A DNA stretch of 64,000 bases from Mycolicibacterium mageritense (GCF_010727475.1 NZ_AP022567.1:1550001-1614000), one strand, 5' to 3'. Numbered from the stretch's first letter, positions 51,517-59,803 are shown. Made by a program: numbers and translations. The notes: generated by a model not told the origin, from the sequence alone.

Positions 51517-51993
51517 TCAACCGATCGATTTGCAGGTGAACGACGCCGTAAAGGGCTTGAACACGGCCGGCTCGACATCCCAACTCTGCGCGACGCCTTC
51601 GATGGTGTAGCGGTCGCCATCGTGTGTCACCGACGCTTTTGTATTCGGCCGGTTATCGGCGGCGCTGTATTGCACCCCGTCAAGCTTGAACGAGAAGCTC
51701 TCAAGGGTGCGCGGTTCATCGACGGAGAGGGTCAACCCCAGCCCACCGTCTTTGACGTCGGGCCCGCTCAGAATGATTCGCTGTCCAGGCTTGTCCTGAC
51801 AGGTGAACATCTTTGGGTCCAGCCCGGCCAACGGCGCGCCGTCGACCACGACTTGTGGTTCCGCATACGGGAGCCCGATCGGCTTCGGGCGGTCGTCGGC
51901 CCTACCGTCCCGTCCGCCGTCGGCGCCGCAGGCCGTAAGCAGCGTGCCCACTGCGGACAAGGTCGTGAAAGCTAGCAACGTACATCGGCGCAT
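51517..51993 (-). CDS. LpqH-family (19 kDa type) lipoprotein
   Basis: A 158-residue lipoprotein. The signal sequence MRRCTLLAFTTLSAVGTLL is followed by lipobox LTAC (about 19-22 of the precursor). The mature part is beta-rich with two cysteines (MFTCQD and SFTCKS) that may form a disulphide, as in the LpqH 19 kDa antigens of mycobacteria. It sits in the cell envelope, facing out. The ATG at 51993 gives the proper signal; 13 codons upstream are open but not needed. The gene is flanked on both sides by family 1 palindromes. Confidence 0.85.
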   Translation of the reverse strand: MRRCTLLAFTTLSAVGTLLTACGADGGRDGRADDRPKPIGLPYAEPQVVVDGAPLAGLDPKMFTCQDKPGQRIILSGPDVKDGGLGLTLSVDEPRTLESFSFKLDGVQYSAADNRPNTKASVTHDGDRYTIEGVAQSWDVEPAVFKPFTASFTCKSIG

Positions 51994-52076
51994 CAGTCTG
52001 AGACCCCCGAGTCGATGGAAAGATGCCGTCACGACGACATTACTTCAACCCCAACCCGCGGTCCGACACTTCCGCG

Positions 52077-52133
52077 CGAGCAGACGCGTGGGTACCCGGT
52101 ACGCGGCCGTTCGGGTACCTAGGTGTCTGCTCG
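52077..52133. repeat. Palindromic extragenic repeat, family 1, copy 3
   Basis: Same 22-bp arms as copy 2 (52077-52098 and 52112-52133) with loop GTACGCGGCCGTT. It lies 10 bp after the stop of the isomerase gene (minus strand), so it could end the inositol-type operon. Together with copy 2 it brackets the lipoprotein gene. Confidence 0.8.
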
Positions 52134-52143
52134 GCGGGGGAAG

Positions 52144-53016
52144 TTACCGGTACTTCTGGACGTAATCGGTCATGGTGGCCAACTGGTAGCGCGACACCTC
52201 CGCGGCGTTCTCGTTCTCCGCGAACACACTCGACACCATCACCGTGTCATCACGATCATAAAACCCCAACCCCGCCAAGCCGGCGAAGAACTCGTCCCAG
52301 TCGATGTCCCCATCACCGATCTTGAGATGCTGATGCACCCGCACCGGATTACCCGGCGGATTGGTGATGTAGCGCAACCCATGCGACGCACGATGATCCA
52401 TCGTGTCGGCCACATGCACCAACCGCAGCCGCTCCCCCGCCGCGGCCATGATCTCGGCCATGTTCGCCCCCATGTGGAAAGCGTGGCACGCGACAAACAC
52501 AAAGCCCACATTCGGCGAATTCAACCCCCGGATGATCCGCACGGCCTCCACACCGTCCTCGACGAAATCGTCGGGATGCGGATCGATACGCACATCGATG
52601 CCCTCACGCTCGAAGATCGGCAACAACTCCTCCATGGACCGGAAGAACGCCCGCTCAGACTCCTCGGCTTTCTCCGGACGCCCGGAGAACTCGGTGTTGA
52701 TCACATTGACCCCGAGATCCACCGTGATCTCGATGACGCGCTTCCAGTACCGCACCGCCGCCTCCCGGGCATCGGGATCCGGGCTCGACCACCGCAACAC
52801 CGGCAACACCGACGCGATCCCCACCCCCGCCTCGACACACGCCTTGCGGAATGACGCCACCAACGCGTCATCGGCGCGGGGATGGTTGAAGAACGGAATG
52901 AAATCCCGATGCGGCGTCAACTGCAACCACTCATACCCCAACTCCGCCACCACCCGCGGAAACTCCAACAACGAGTGCGAATGATGAAACGGCGTCGGAT
53001 CCAACGCAATCCTCAT
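52144..53016 (-). CDS. Sugar phosphate isomerase/epimerase (TIM-barrel, IolE/IolH-like)
   Basis: A 290-residue xylose-isomerase-like TIM barrel. Metal ligands are expected in NTEFSGRPEKAEESE (Glu), RIDPHPDDFVEDG (Asp/His), FVACHAFHMGANM (His) and the later HQHLKIGDGDIDWDEFFAGL. The start MRIALDPTPFHHSHSLLEFP and the HVADTMDHRA segment are seen in inositol and sugar-acid catabolic enzymes. It follows the Gfo/Idh gene with a 1-bp gap. Its place suggests isomerisation of the inosose or keto-sugar made upstream. Confidence 0.88.
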   Translation of the reverse strand: MRIALDPTPFHHSHSLLEFPRVVAELGYEWLQLTPHRDFIPFFNHPRADDALVASFRKACVEAGVGIASVLPVLRWSSPDPDAREAAVRYWKRVIEITVDLGVNVINTEFSGRPEKAEESERAFFRSMEELLPIFEREGIDVRIDPHPDDFVEDGVEAVRIIRGLNSPNVGFVFVACHAFHMGANMAEIMAAAGERLRLVHVADTMDHRASHGLRYITNPPGNPVRVHQHLKIGDGDIDWDEFFAGLAGLGFYDRDDTVMVSSVFAENENAAEVSRYQLATMTDYVQKYR

Positions 53017-53017
53017 G

Positions 53018-54037
53018 TCAAGCTCCTGGGATCGATTCGCGGGCAACGAGGTTGACATCGACCGGCAGGCCGGTCTGCAGGGATTCGACGCCGGCCGCGC
53101 ATACCGCGGCGGCCGCATAGCCGTCCCACGCGGTCGGGCCGTCGACGTTCACACCGGCATGGACGGCGTCGACCCACCGCTGGATCTCGGTGTCGTAGGC
53201 GCGGCCGAACCGTTCCCGGAAGCTGGGCGTGATCTGTCCGCCCCAGATGCCGGGGCCAGTCCTGCGCACCAGTCCGACATCCAAACCGATCATCGCCGAA
53301 CCCTTTTCACCGACGACCTCGGTGCGAACCTCGTACGCGACGCCGGTGTGGACGAACAGTTCCACGTCGACATGCCTGCCGCTCGCGGTGCGCAGGATCG
53401 CGATCTGGGGATCGGCGAGACCTTCGGGGCCGGACGGGTTGGGGGCCGGCTTGATGATCTGGATGGCGACGATCTCTTCGTCGAACAGGTAGCGGGTCAC
53501 GTCGACCTCGTGCACAAGGGAATCCCGCACCACCATGGCACTGTCGAAACCGTGTGGCACGGCGGGATTGCGGTGCGCGCAGTGCAGCACGAGCGGCCGG
53601 CCCAGCCCGCCGTCGTCGATGAGGGCCTTCAACGCCATGTACTCGTCGTCGAAGCGGCGCATGAAACCGACCTGGATCAGGCGCTTACCGAGTTCGGCTT
53701 CGCGCCTCACGACCTCCAACGACGTCTCGACATCGGTGGTCAGCGGCTTCTCGCACATCACCGGCTTGCCGTGCTCCAGGCAGGCCAGCAGTTGCTTCTC
53801 GTGCGTTGCGCCCGGGGTTGCCAGCACGACAGCGTCGACATCGGTGTCGGCGATGGCGTCCAGCGGATCGGCGATGGCGCGGCAGCCCGGGATGCGGTCG
53901 GCGATCTCCTCTGCCTTGTCGGTCAGGTAGTCGTTGACCACCGAGACCCGGGCGCCGGAGATCCGGTCTCTGATCCGGACGACGTGGTCGGCACCCATCA
54001 GACCGACGCCGAGGACGGCTACGCGTAGATCGGACAT
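53018..54037 (-). CDS. Gfo/Idh/MocA oxidoreductase (inositol 2-dehydrogenase-like)
   Basis: A 339-residue NAD-dependent dehydrogenase. The Rossmann loop is VLGVGLMGADHV, the conserved EKP is in VMCEKPLTTDVETS and the catalytic domain shows MRRFDDEYMALKAL, DSLVHEVDVTRYL (with the Asp/His pair). It fits IolG (myo-inositol 2-dehydrogenase), though other polyols are possible. It lies between the transporter and the isomerase in one minus-strand operon controlled by the LacI gene. Confidence 0.88.
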   Translation of the reverse strand: MSDLRVAVLGVGLMGADHVVRIRDRISGARVSVVNDYLTDKAEEIADRIPGCRAIADPLDAIADTDVDAVVLATPGATHEKQLLACLEHGKPVMCEKPLTTDVETSLEVVRREAELGKRLIQVGFMRRFDDEYMALKALIDDGGLGRPLVLHCAHRNPAVPHGFDSAMVVRDSLVHEVDVTRYLFDEEIVAIQIIKPAPNPSGPEGLADPQIAILRTASGRHVDVELFVHTGVAYEVRTEVVGEKGSAMIGLDVGLVRRTGPGIWGGQITPSFRERFGRAYDTEIQRWVDAVHAGVNVDGPTAWDGYAAAAVCAAGVESLQTGLPVDVNLVARESIPGA

Positions 54038-54043
54038 GGTTTT

Positions 54044-55462
54044 TCAGATTCCTTTCGATGCGGTGGTGAGCGGCTGGGTGCCGTGGGCCTCGAAGCGCTC
54101 CTCGAGCTCCTCGAGCGTGGTGCCCTTGGTCTCGGGGACGAAGCGCCGAACGAACACCCACGATCCGATGTTGATGGCGACGAACAGGGCGAAGGTTCCG
54201 GTGGAGCCCAGTGCCGAGTTCAGCAGCGGGAACAGGAACGAGATGATCGCGTTGGTGCACCACAGCACGAAAACCGCCAGCCCCATGGCGAATCCGCGGA
54301 TGCTGAGCGGAAAGATCTCCGCGAGCAGCAACCACACACACGTTCCGATGAACATCTGCACGAACGCGACGAAAGCCACCATGCAGGCCAGGATCACGTA
54401 GCTGCGGGTGGTCGACTCCGGCAGCAGGAAGACCATCGACAGTGCGGCCTGCGACCCGGCGACTCCGGCGAACCCGATCAGCAGCATGGTGCGCCGGCCG
54501 ACATAGCCGAGCAGGACGATCCCGACGATCGTGGTGACCACGGACGTGACACCTACCGCGATGGTGGCGACCAGCGCCGCGCTGACGCCGAGCCCGCTCT
54601 GTTCGAGAATCGTTGGCGCGTAGTAGTTCACGGTGTTGATGCCGGTGGCCTGTTGCACGATCGCCAGGCCGCAGCCGATCAACACCACGCGGCGGATCCA
54701 CGGTACGTCGCGGATCACCGACAACGACGGCGACGTGCTCTTGAGCATGTGCGCGGTGTGTTCGACGATAAGGTCGTACTCGGCGTCGGCTTCCGCAGGC
54801 GTCCGGCTCAGCCCCAACACCGACCGGGCCTCGACCATGCGCCCCTTCAACCCGTACCAGCGCGGCGAGTCCGGCAGCACCAGCATGCCCACCAGCAGTG
54901 CGACCGCCGGGATCGCCGCCACCGCCAGCATCGTGCGCCACACATGCGGGTCGTGGATGAGGCGGTCGAGCAGCGCGTTGGTGGCGAAGGCCAGCATCTG
55001 GCCCGTCACGATCATCAATTCGTTGATCGTCACCATGCGCCCACGGCGGTCGGCCGGTGCCATCTCGGCGAGGTAGAGCGGGCACGTCACCGCGGCCGCG
55101 CCCACACCGAGCCCGAGGACGATGCGCGCCGCAACCATGATCTGGACATTGGGTGCCACCGCACAACCGAGCGCGCCGGCCAGGAACAGCCCCGCGCACA
55201 CCAGCAGCGTTCGCTTGCGTCCGATCCGGTCGGCGACCCGGCCGCCGAACAGCGCGCCGAACGCCGCGCCGGGAAACAGCAGGCAGCTGACCACGGTCGC
55301 CTCGCCGAACGCACTGAGCCCCAGGTCGTCCTTCATGTACAGCAGGGCGCCCGAGATGACGCCGGTGTCGTATCCGAACAACAGCCCGCCGAGGGTGGCG
55401 ATAACCGTGAGTTGGGTCAGGAATCTGCCGTTCGAGCGGGCGTCCCCCGGTGTGCGAGACAT
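54044..55462 (-). CDS. MFS sugar/polyol transporter (inositol-type)
   Basis: A 472-residue sugar-porter-family transporter with 12 helices. Family signatures are present: GYDTGVISGALLYMKDDLGL near the start, GGRVADRIGRKRTLL, DSPRWYGLKG, and PETKGTTLEELEERFE at the end. It imports a polyol by proton symport, probably myo-inositol given the IolG-like and isomerase genes. First gene of the operon, and divergent from the LacI gene across the 14-bp perfect palindrome at 55488. Confidence 0.9.
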   Translation of the reverse strand: MSRTPGDARSNGRFLTQLTVIATLGGLLFGYDTGVISGALLYMKDDLGLSAFGEATVVSCLLFPGAAFGALFGGRVADRIGRKRTLLVCAGLFLAGALGCAVAPNVQIMVAARIVLGLGVGAAAVTCPLYLAEMAPADRRGRMVTINELMIVTGQMLAFATNALLDRLIHDPHVWRTMLAVAAIPAVALLVGMLVLPDSPRWYGLKGRMVEARSVLGLSRTPAEADAEYDLIVEHTAHMLKSTSPSLSVIRDVPWIRRVVLIGCGLAIVQQATGINTVNYYAPTILEQSGLGVSAALVATIAVGVTSVVTTIVGIVLLGYVGRRTMLLIGFAGVAGSQAALSMVFLLPESTTRSYVILACMVAFVAFVQMFIGTCVWLLLAEIFPLSIRGFAMGLAVFVLWCTNAIISFLFPLLNSALGSTGTFALFVAINIGSWVFVRRFVPETKGTTLEELEERFEAHGTQPLTTASKGI

Positions 55463-55487
55463 GTGCGACCTCGTTTCTAGCCTCGAA

Positions 55488-55513
55488 CTAACGCGCGTTA
55501 GTAACGCGCGTGA
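55488..55513. promoter_or_regulatory. LacI-type operator between the sugar operon and its regulator
   Basis: CTAACGCGCGTTAG (55488-55501) is a perfect palindrome with the central CG of LacI-family sites. An imperfect second copy TAACGCGCGTGA follows directly (55502-55513). The site lies 25 bp upstream of the transporter start and should allow the LacI protein to repress both genes. Confidence 0.8.
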
Positions 55514-55570
55514 GGTCTACTATGGGCCTGTGGTCCAGATGTGTCAACCGTCACTTCCCGGGCGTGCGCC

Positions 55571-56599
55571 GTGACTCCGACGCCGCGCGCAGGACGCCGC
55601 AAACCGACCATGGCCGATGTCGCCACGGCAGCCGGGGTATCGCGCACGCTGGTGTCGTTCATCCTCGACGGCAAGCCCGGCGCCAGCGAGGAGACCCGCC
55701 AACGCGTGCTGGCGGTCGCCGAGGAGATCGGTTACCGACCCGATGCGGCAGCCCGACTCCTTGCGCAGGGGCGCAGCCGCACCATCGGCGTGCTCACCGA
55801 TGTGCACCAGCTGTTCCAGGCCGAGTTGGTGACGAACATCTATCCGGCCGCCGAGCAGCGCGGCTACGACATGCTGTTGTCGGCCAACCTCCACGACCAC
55901 GCCGAGGCCACATTCGTCGAATCACTACTGAGCCACCGCTGCGGCAGCCTGATCTTGTTGGGGCCCAGGTCAAGTCAAGACTATCTGCACCAACTGGCCG
56001 ACCGCGTGCCGACCGTCGTGGTGGGCCGCAGGATGCCGAACATCCTTGAGGCATCCGGCACGCTCGCGACCGTCCGCACCAATGACGCCAAAGGCATGCG
56101 CCTGGCTGTCGACTACCTGGTCGGCCTCGGGCACCGCGACATCCACCATGTCGACGGCGGTGACGATCCCGGCTCGGCCGACCGCAGGCGTGCCTACCGC
56201 GCCGCGATGCGCAGCCACGGCCTGGCCGACCACATCGCCGTCATCCCCGGTGCCCACAACGAGCAGGCCGGGGCGTCGGCCGCGCGCACGATGCTCGACG
56301 CCGGGAAGCTGCCCACCGCAGTTCTGGCCGGCAACGATCGTTGCGCGCTCGGCCTGCTCGACGTGTTCACCCGCGCCGGGATCGCCATTCCCGGCGAACT
56401 GTCGCTGATGGGCTACGACGACAGCCACCTGTCGGACAACCCGCGCATCGACCTCACCACCATCCATCAGGACGCCCCCGAACTCGCCCACCATGCAGTG
56501 GATCTGGCGGTGGAAATGCTCGAGGGCCGACGCGCCGAACCGACGGACGTGGTGCTCGAGCCCAAGCTTGTCGTGCGTTCCACGACGGCTCCCGCCTGA
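55571..56599 (+). CDS. LacI-family transcriptional repressor of the inositol-type operon
   Basis: A 342-residue repressor. The helix-turn-helix is RKPTMADVATAAGVSRTLVS with hinge GRSRTIGVL, and the body is a periplasmic-binding-like sugar domain (AVDYLVGLGHRDIHHVDGG, LMGYDDSHLSDN). It is divergent from the transporter-IolG-isomerase operon, so it should respond to the same sugar or its keto form. The GTG at 55571 is chosen; a GTG at 55541 is equally possible, as neither has a clear ribosome site. Confidence 0.88.
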   Translation: MTPTPRAGRRKPTMADVATAAGVSRTLVSFILDGKPGASEETRQRVLAVAEEIGYRPDAAARLLAQGRSRTIGVLTDVHQLFQAELVTNIYPAAEQRGYDMLLSANLHDHAEATFVESLLSHRCGSLILLGPRSSQDYLHQLADRVPTVVVGRRMPNILEASGTLATVRTNDAKGMRLAVDYLVGLGHRDIHHVDGGDDPGSADRRRAYRAAMRSHGLADHIAVIPGAHNEQAGASAARTMLDAGKLPTAVLAGNDRCALGLLDVFTRAGIAIPGELSLMGYDDSHLSDNPRIDLTTIHQDAPELAHHAVDLAVEMLEGRRAEPTDVVLEPKLVVRSTTAPA

Positions 56600-56607
56600 A
56601 CGCCGAA

Positions 56608-56656
56608 ACTACGGTTTCTGGCGAGAATACGGCCGAAAGCCGTCAGAACCCGTAGT
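56608..56656. terminator. Hairpin after the LacI gene
   Basis: ACTACGGTTTCTGGCG (56608-56623) faces CGTCAGAACCCGTAGT (56641-56656), matching at 14 of 16 positions with a short inner GGC stem. It begins 8 bp after the LacI stop. A likely terminator or REP-like palindrome. Confidence 0.6.
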
Positions 56657-56805
56657 GTCGGCGAACTCGCACTTCAAAAGCACGATCTCACAATGGAACT
56701 GGGCGATCATCACATCGTGGCCGCCCGCGCCCTCCACAGCCGGGCCAGACACGTTCGACGCTCGCAGGTAGGCTTCGCTCAGGTTTTCATCGGAGGTCAA
56801 CCACC

Positions 56806-57144
56806 GTGCTCGACGCCGACGACGTGCGCCGTATCGCACTGTCCTTTCCCGAGACCACGGAGAAGGTGCGCTGGCACCACCCCACGTTCGACGTGGCGGG
56901 CAAGATGTTCGTGACCGTCCCGGATGACGAAACCTCTTTCGCAGTCCGCTGCCCCAGGTTCGACCGCGAGGAGTTGATCGCGGCCGAGCCACACAAATTC
57001 TGGGTGCCACCTCACGAGGCGCCGTCGGCATGGGTGCGGGTTCGGTTGGCTGCGCTCGAGGATTCGCAAGAGCTGCGCGACATCCTGTATGACTCCTGGC
57101 AACAGGCCGCCCCCGGCCGGCTCACCGAGGCCGAGGATTCCTGA
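56806..57144 (+). CDS. MmcQ/YjbR-family protein
   Basis: A 112-residue DNA-binding-like protein of the MmcQ/YjbR family. Its pattern LSFPETTEKVRWHHPTFDVAGKMFV, in two parts, and AEPHKFWVPPHEAPSAWVRV are typical. Structures of the family resemble small double-wing folds; the role is unknown. GTG start; it precedes the Crp gene by 139 bp, separated by two palindromic sites. Confidence 0.85.
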   Translation: MLDADDVRRIALSFPETTEKVRWHHPTFDVAGKMFVTVPDDETSFAVRCPRFDREELIAAEPHKFWVPPHEAPSAWVRVRLAALEDSQELRDILYDSWQQAAPGRLTEAEDS

Positions 57145-57166
57145 CCCGTCGAACGCCCGTCCTCGA

Positions 57167-57194
57167 CATTACATCGTTTGAAATGGTTGTAATG
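57167..57194. promoter_or_regulatory. Inverted repeat CATTACA-N14-TGTAATG upstream of crp
   Basis: Perfect 7-bp arms with a 14-bp spacer, 22 bp after the MmcQ stop and 89 bp before crp. It may be an operator for an unknown regulator of crp. A -35/-10-like AT run lies inside. Confidence 0.5.
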
Positions 57195-57236
57195 GTCTGG
57201 CACTGCCGCGCCAGCCCCCGCGCGCGGAGCCAGTAA

Positions 57237-57252
57237 TGTGGCAGTCGACACA
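57237..57252. promoter_or_regulatory. Near-consensus Crp binding site
   Basis: TGTGG-CAGTCG-ACACA compares with the Crp consensus TGTGA-N6-TCACA. It lies 31 bp before the crp start codon, which fits autoregulation by its own product. Confidence 0.6.
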
Positions 57253-57283
57253 GTCGGGCGCGTGAGCACACAAAGGGGGGCAA

Positions 57284-57961
57284 ATGGACGAGGTTCTGGC
57301 CCGGGCAGGCATCTTCCAAGGCGTACAACCAAGCGCTGTTGCCGCTCTCGCCAAACAGTTGGAACCCGTGTCGTTTTCCCGCGGGCAGGTTGTGTTCACC
57401 GAAGGAGAGCCCGGCGACACCCTGTTCATCATCACCACGGGCAAAGTGAAGATCGGGCGCAAGACGGCCGACGGCCGCGAGAGCCTGATCACGCTCATGG
57501 GACCGTCGGACATGTTCGGCGAACTGGCGATTTTCGATCCGGGTCCGCGCACCTCGACCGTGACGGCCCTGACCGACGTGCAGGCCGTGACGATGGATCG
57601 CAATGCGTTGCGCAGCTGGATCGCCGATGAACCCGAGATCGCCGAGCAGCTGTTGCGCGTGCTGGCGCGGCGGCTGCGCCGCACCAACGACAACCTGTCC
57701 GATCTCATCTTCACCGACGTGCCGGGCCGCGTCGCCAAGCAGTTGCTGCACCTCGCGCAGCGGTTCGGCACCCGTGAGGGCAATTCCCTGCGGGTCGACC
57801 ATGAACTCACGCAGGAGGAGATCGCCCAACTGGTCGGCTCCTCGCGCGAAACGGTGAACAAGGCCCTGGCCGATTTCGCCCAGCGCGGGTGGATCCGGGT
57901 TCAGGGTAAGAGCATCCTGATCGACAACGCCGAACTGCTGGCACGCCGGGCCAAGCGCTGA
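57284..57961 (+). CDS. crp: cAMP receptor protein (Crp/Fnr family)
   Basis: A 225-residue Crp, very close to M. tuberculosis Rv3676 (224 residues). The cyclic-nucleotide fold shows GPSDMFGELAIFDPGPRTST, with the cAMP contacts Glu/Arg/Ser-Thr in it. The helix-turn-helix is LTQEEIAQLVGSSRETVNKA. It is a global regulator that binds cAMP and DNA. Rv3676 lies next to nth, but here the neighbours are MmcQ and MarR genes. So this is probably the second paralogue, as M. smegmatis is known to have two Crp proteins. Confidence 0.92.
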   Translation: MDEVLARAGIFQGVQPSAVAALAKQLEPVSFSRGQVVFTEGEPGDTLFIITTGKVKIGRKTADGRESLITLMGPSDMFGELAIFDPGPRTSTVTALTDVQAVTMDRNALRSWIADEPEIAEQLLRVLARRLRRTNDNLSDLIFTDVPGRVAKQLLHLAQRFGTREGNSLRVDHELTQEEIAQLVGSSRETVNKALADFAQRGWIRVQGKSILIDNAELLARRAKR

Positions 57962-57970
57962 ACCCGACCG

Positions 57971-58465
57971 TCAGTCCGTTTCGGCGTCGAGCGCGCCCGC
58001 GGCCACGGCTGCCGCGTTGATCCGGGTCAGCACCTCGTGCAGGTGCTCGAGTTCGCCGAGCTCGACGCCGAGCCGTTCCACCACGGCGGGCGGGATCTTC
58101 AGCGCCTTGCGCCGCAACCTGCTCCCCTGCGCCGTCAGCGCGACATTGGTCGTGCGCTCGTCGGCCGCACTACGTGACCGGGTGATCAACCCGAGCGCCT
58201 CCAGCCGCTTGAGCATGGGAGACATGGTGGCCGAGTCCATTTGCAGCAGCGCAGCAATCTGCTTGACCGACAACGGTTCCTGACTCGATTTGGCGTTGTC
58301 CCACAAGGCCAGCATCACCAGATACTGCGGATGCGTCAGGCCGAGCGGCGCGAGCAACGGCCGGTACACCGACAGCACCGCCCGGTTGGCCACCGCGAGA
58401 GCGAAGCACACCTGCCGTTCCAGTGCGAGCGGATCGACGTCTTCGAAGACTGCGGTCATGCTCAC
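57971..58465 (-). CDS. OhrR-like MarR-family redox regulator
   Basis: A 164-residue MarR regulator of the OhrR type. The start LERQVCFALAVANRAVLSVY holds Cys20 at the place of the peroxide-sensing cysteine of OhrR, followed by RPLLAPLGLTHPQYLVMLAL. The wing has SRSAADERTTNVALTAQGS. Family members lose DNA binding when the cysteine is oxidised by organic peroxides. No ohr gene lies next to it; its divergent neighbour encodes a DUF5313 membrane protein, with two strong palindromes between. It ends 10 bp from the convergent crp stop. Confidence 0.85.
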   Translation of the reverse strand: MSMTAVFEDVDPLALERQVCFALAVANRAVLSVYRPLLAPLGLTHPQYLVMLALWDNAKSSQEPLSVKQIAALLQMDSATMSPMLKRLEALGLITRSRSAADERTTNVALTAQGSRLRRKALKIPPAVVERLGVELGELEHLHEVLTRINAAAVAAGALDAETD

Positions 58466-58476
58466 AGCCTAACCCT

Positions 58477-58494
58477 TGGTTAGGGCACTAACCA
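58477..58494. promoter_or_regulatory. Operator TGGTTAG-GGCA-CTAACCA
   Basis: Perfect 7-bp inverted arms with a 4-bp spacer, 12 bp upstream of the OhrR-like start codon. A natural autoregulatory site for this regulator. The half-site GTTAG recurs at 58511 near the second palindrome. Confidence 0.65.
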
Positions 58495-58513
58495 TATGGT
58501 CAGCGATATTGTT

Positions 58514-58536
58514 AGTACGCTAATGATTAGCGTACT
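58514..58536. promoter_or_regulatory. Perfect 23-bp palindrome before the DUF5313 gene
   Basis: AGTACGCTAAT-G-ATTAGCGTACT is perfectly symmetric and ends 8 bp before the DUF5313 start codon. Probably the main operator of the OhrR-like protein or of another dimeric regulator. Confidence 0.75.
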
Positions 58537-58544
58537 ATCTAATT

Positions 58545-58961
58545 ATGGCCACCGACCGCCCCAGCCCGCTGCAGCACCTCGCCTACGCATACGGCAAGCG
58601 CCTGCCCGACACGATGCGCGCCTGGGTTGCCCAGGATCTCGCGGGCGACGGCGCGGTGCGCAGGCACATGATCCGCATGGCGATTCCGCCGCTGATCGTC
58701 CTCGCTCCGTTCTGGCTGTTGCCCGCGTCGCTGTACGTCCACCTCGAGATGACGGTGCCGATCTACATCTGGGCACTGCTCATGGCGCTCGCCCTCAACA
58801 AGATCTGGCGCAGGCACCGGCTGGCCCAACACAGCCTGGATCCGAATCTGGTCGACGTGATCCAGCGCCGGAAGGATGCGCAGATCCACGAGGACTACAT
58901 CCGCCGGTTCGGTCCGCGTCCCGAATCCGCGGCCGCCCAGTCGAACAGCAGCCCGTTCTAA
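58545..58961 (+). CDS. DUF5313-family membrane protein
   Basis: A 138-residue protein with two transmembrane helices (about 48-66 PPLIVLAPFWLLPASLYV and 70-88 VPIYIWALLMALALNK). The N-terminal YAYGKRLPDTMRAWVAQDLA and the C-terminal RRKDAQIHEDYIRRFGPRP flank them. The family is typical of mycobacteria and of unknown role. Its position behind an OhrR-like regulator and a perfect palindrome suggests stress-controlled expression. The last 4 bp overlap the convergent gene at 58958. Confidence 0.85.
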   Translation: MATDRPSPLQHLAYAYGKRLPDTMRAWVAQDLAGDGAVRRHMIRMAIPPLIVLAPFWLLPASLYVHLEMTVPIYIWALLMALALNKIWRRHRLAQHSLDPNLVDVIQRRKDAQIHEDYIRRFGPRPESAAAQSNSSPF

Positions 58962-59803
58962 GCGGGGTGCAGCCAGGCCGCAATGTTGCGCACGTAGTCC
59001 TTGAAGACGTCGAGTCGCGCCGGATCGTCCTTGATCTGTGTGCCGGGCGCCTCCGTGACGAACGACGGTGCCCCACAGCCGAGATCCCAGTTGTAATCGG
59101 CGAAATGGTGGAACGTCGACGCAGCCAGCGCGCGGCCCATCGGCCTGCCGTCGGGCGCGAGCTCACCTTCGATCGCCACCGCGAGGTTGAACAACCGGCC
59201 GGTCGCGGTGCTGCGGCCCTGCGCCAGCACTGTGGCGAACGGTAGGTCCGCCGACACCGCGCCTTCATGCGGGTGCGCTGGGAACCATTCGATCCGTCCG
59301 CTCGCCGTCCGGCCGGTGGCGAGCAGTGCGTGCACCGGGGCACTTGCGAGCACGGGCTGGTAGTCACCGTTGGCACCCGAGTGGTAATTGGGCCACGAGA
59401 TGTCGGGGTTGTCCTGGTCGTCGCACAGGGCTGCGGTGTCGACGCCCGGGTCGTGGAACTGGTTCACGGCACCGAGCGAGCCCAGCTGCAACAGGCAACA
59501 CCCCAGATCCTGGTGGTCGCGCGCGGTGAGCACGCCGCCGCGGCTCTCGCGGAAACGCACGATGGCCGCAGACTCGGCGGCGGTCAGCCCGTCGCCCGTG
59601 TCGACCGCCATGAGCCACAGTTGGTCGAACTCCAACTCGTCGAGACGGCTCAGCACGGGGTCGTCGCCCGCCTTGAACAGCCGGTTTCGCGCCACCACGT
59701 CGTGGCCGGCCATGCGCAGCTCGTCAGCCAGCAGGGTGAACCGGTGGATGTCCCAATCCTCCGGATTGGCCACGATCGTCGTCTGCAGCAAGATCCTCGA
59801 CAC
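58958..59803 (-). CDS. Uncharacterised ThuA-like protein
   Basis: A 281-residue protein. The start LLQTTIVANPEDWDIHRFTL and the middle (RFRESRGGVLTARDHQDLGC) suggest a glutamine-amidotransferase-like (ThuA) fold, in which a Cys/His pair may remain: DHQDLGCCLL carries Cys, and TFHHFADYNWDLGCG resembles the His of ThuA-like proteins. No signal peptide. Convergent with the DUF5313 gene by 4 bp. Enzyme activity is unknown. Confidence 0.6.
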   Translation of the reverse strand: MSRILLQTTIVANPEDWDIHRFTLLADELRMAGHDVVARNRLFKAGDDPVLSRLDELEFDQLWLMAVDTGDGLTAAESAAIVRFRESRGGVLTARDHQDLGCCLLQLGSLGAVNQFHDPGVDTAALCDDQDNPDISWPNYHSGANGDYQPVLASAPVHALLATGRTASGRIEWFPAHPHEGAVSADLPFATVLAQGRSTATGRLFNLAVAIEGELAPDGRPMGRALAASTFHHFADYNWDLGCGAPSFVTEAPGTQIKDDPARLDVFKDYVRNIAAWLHPA

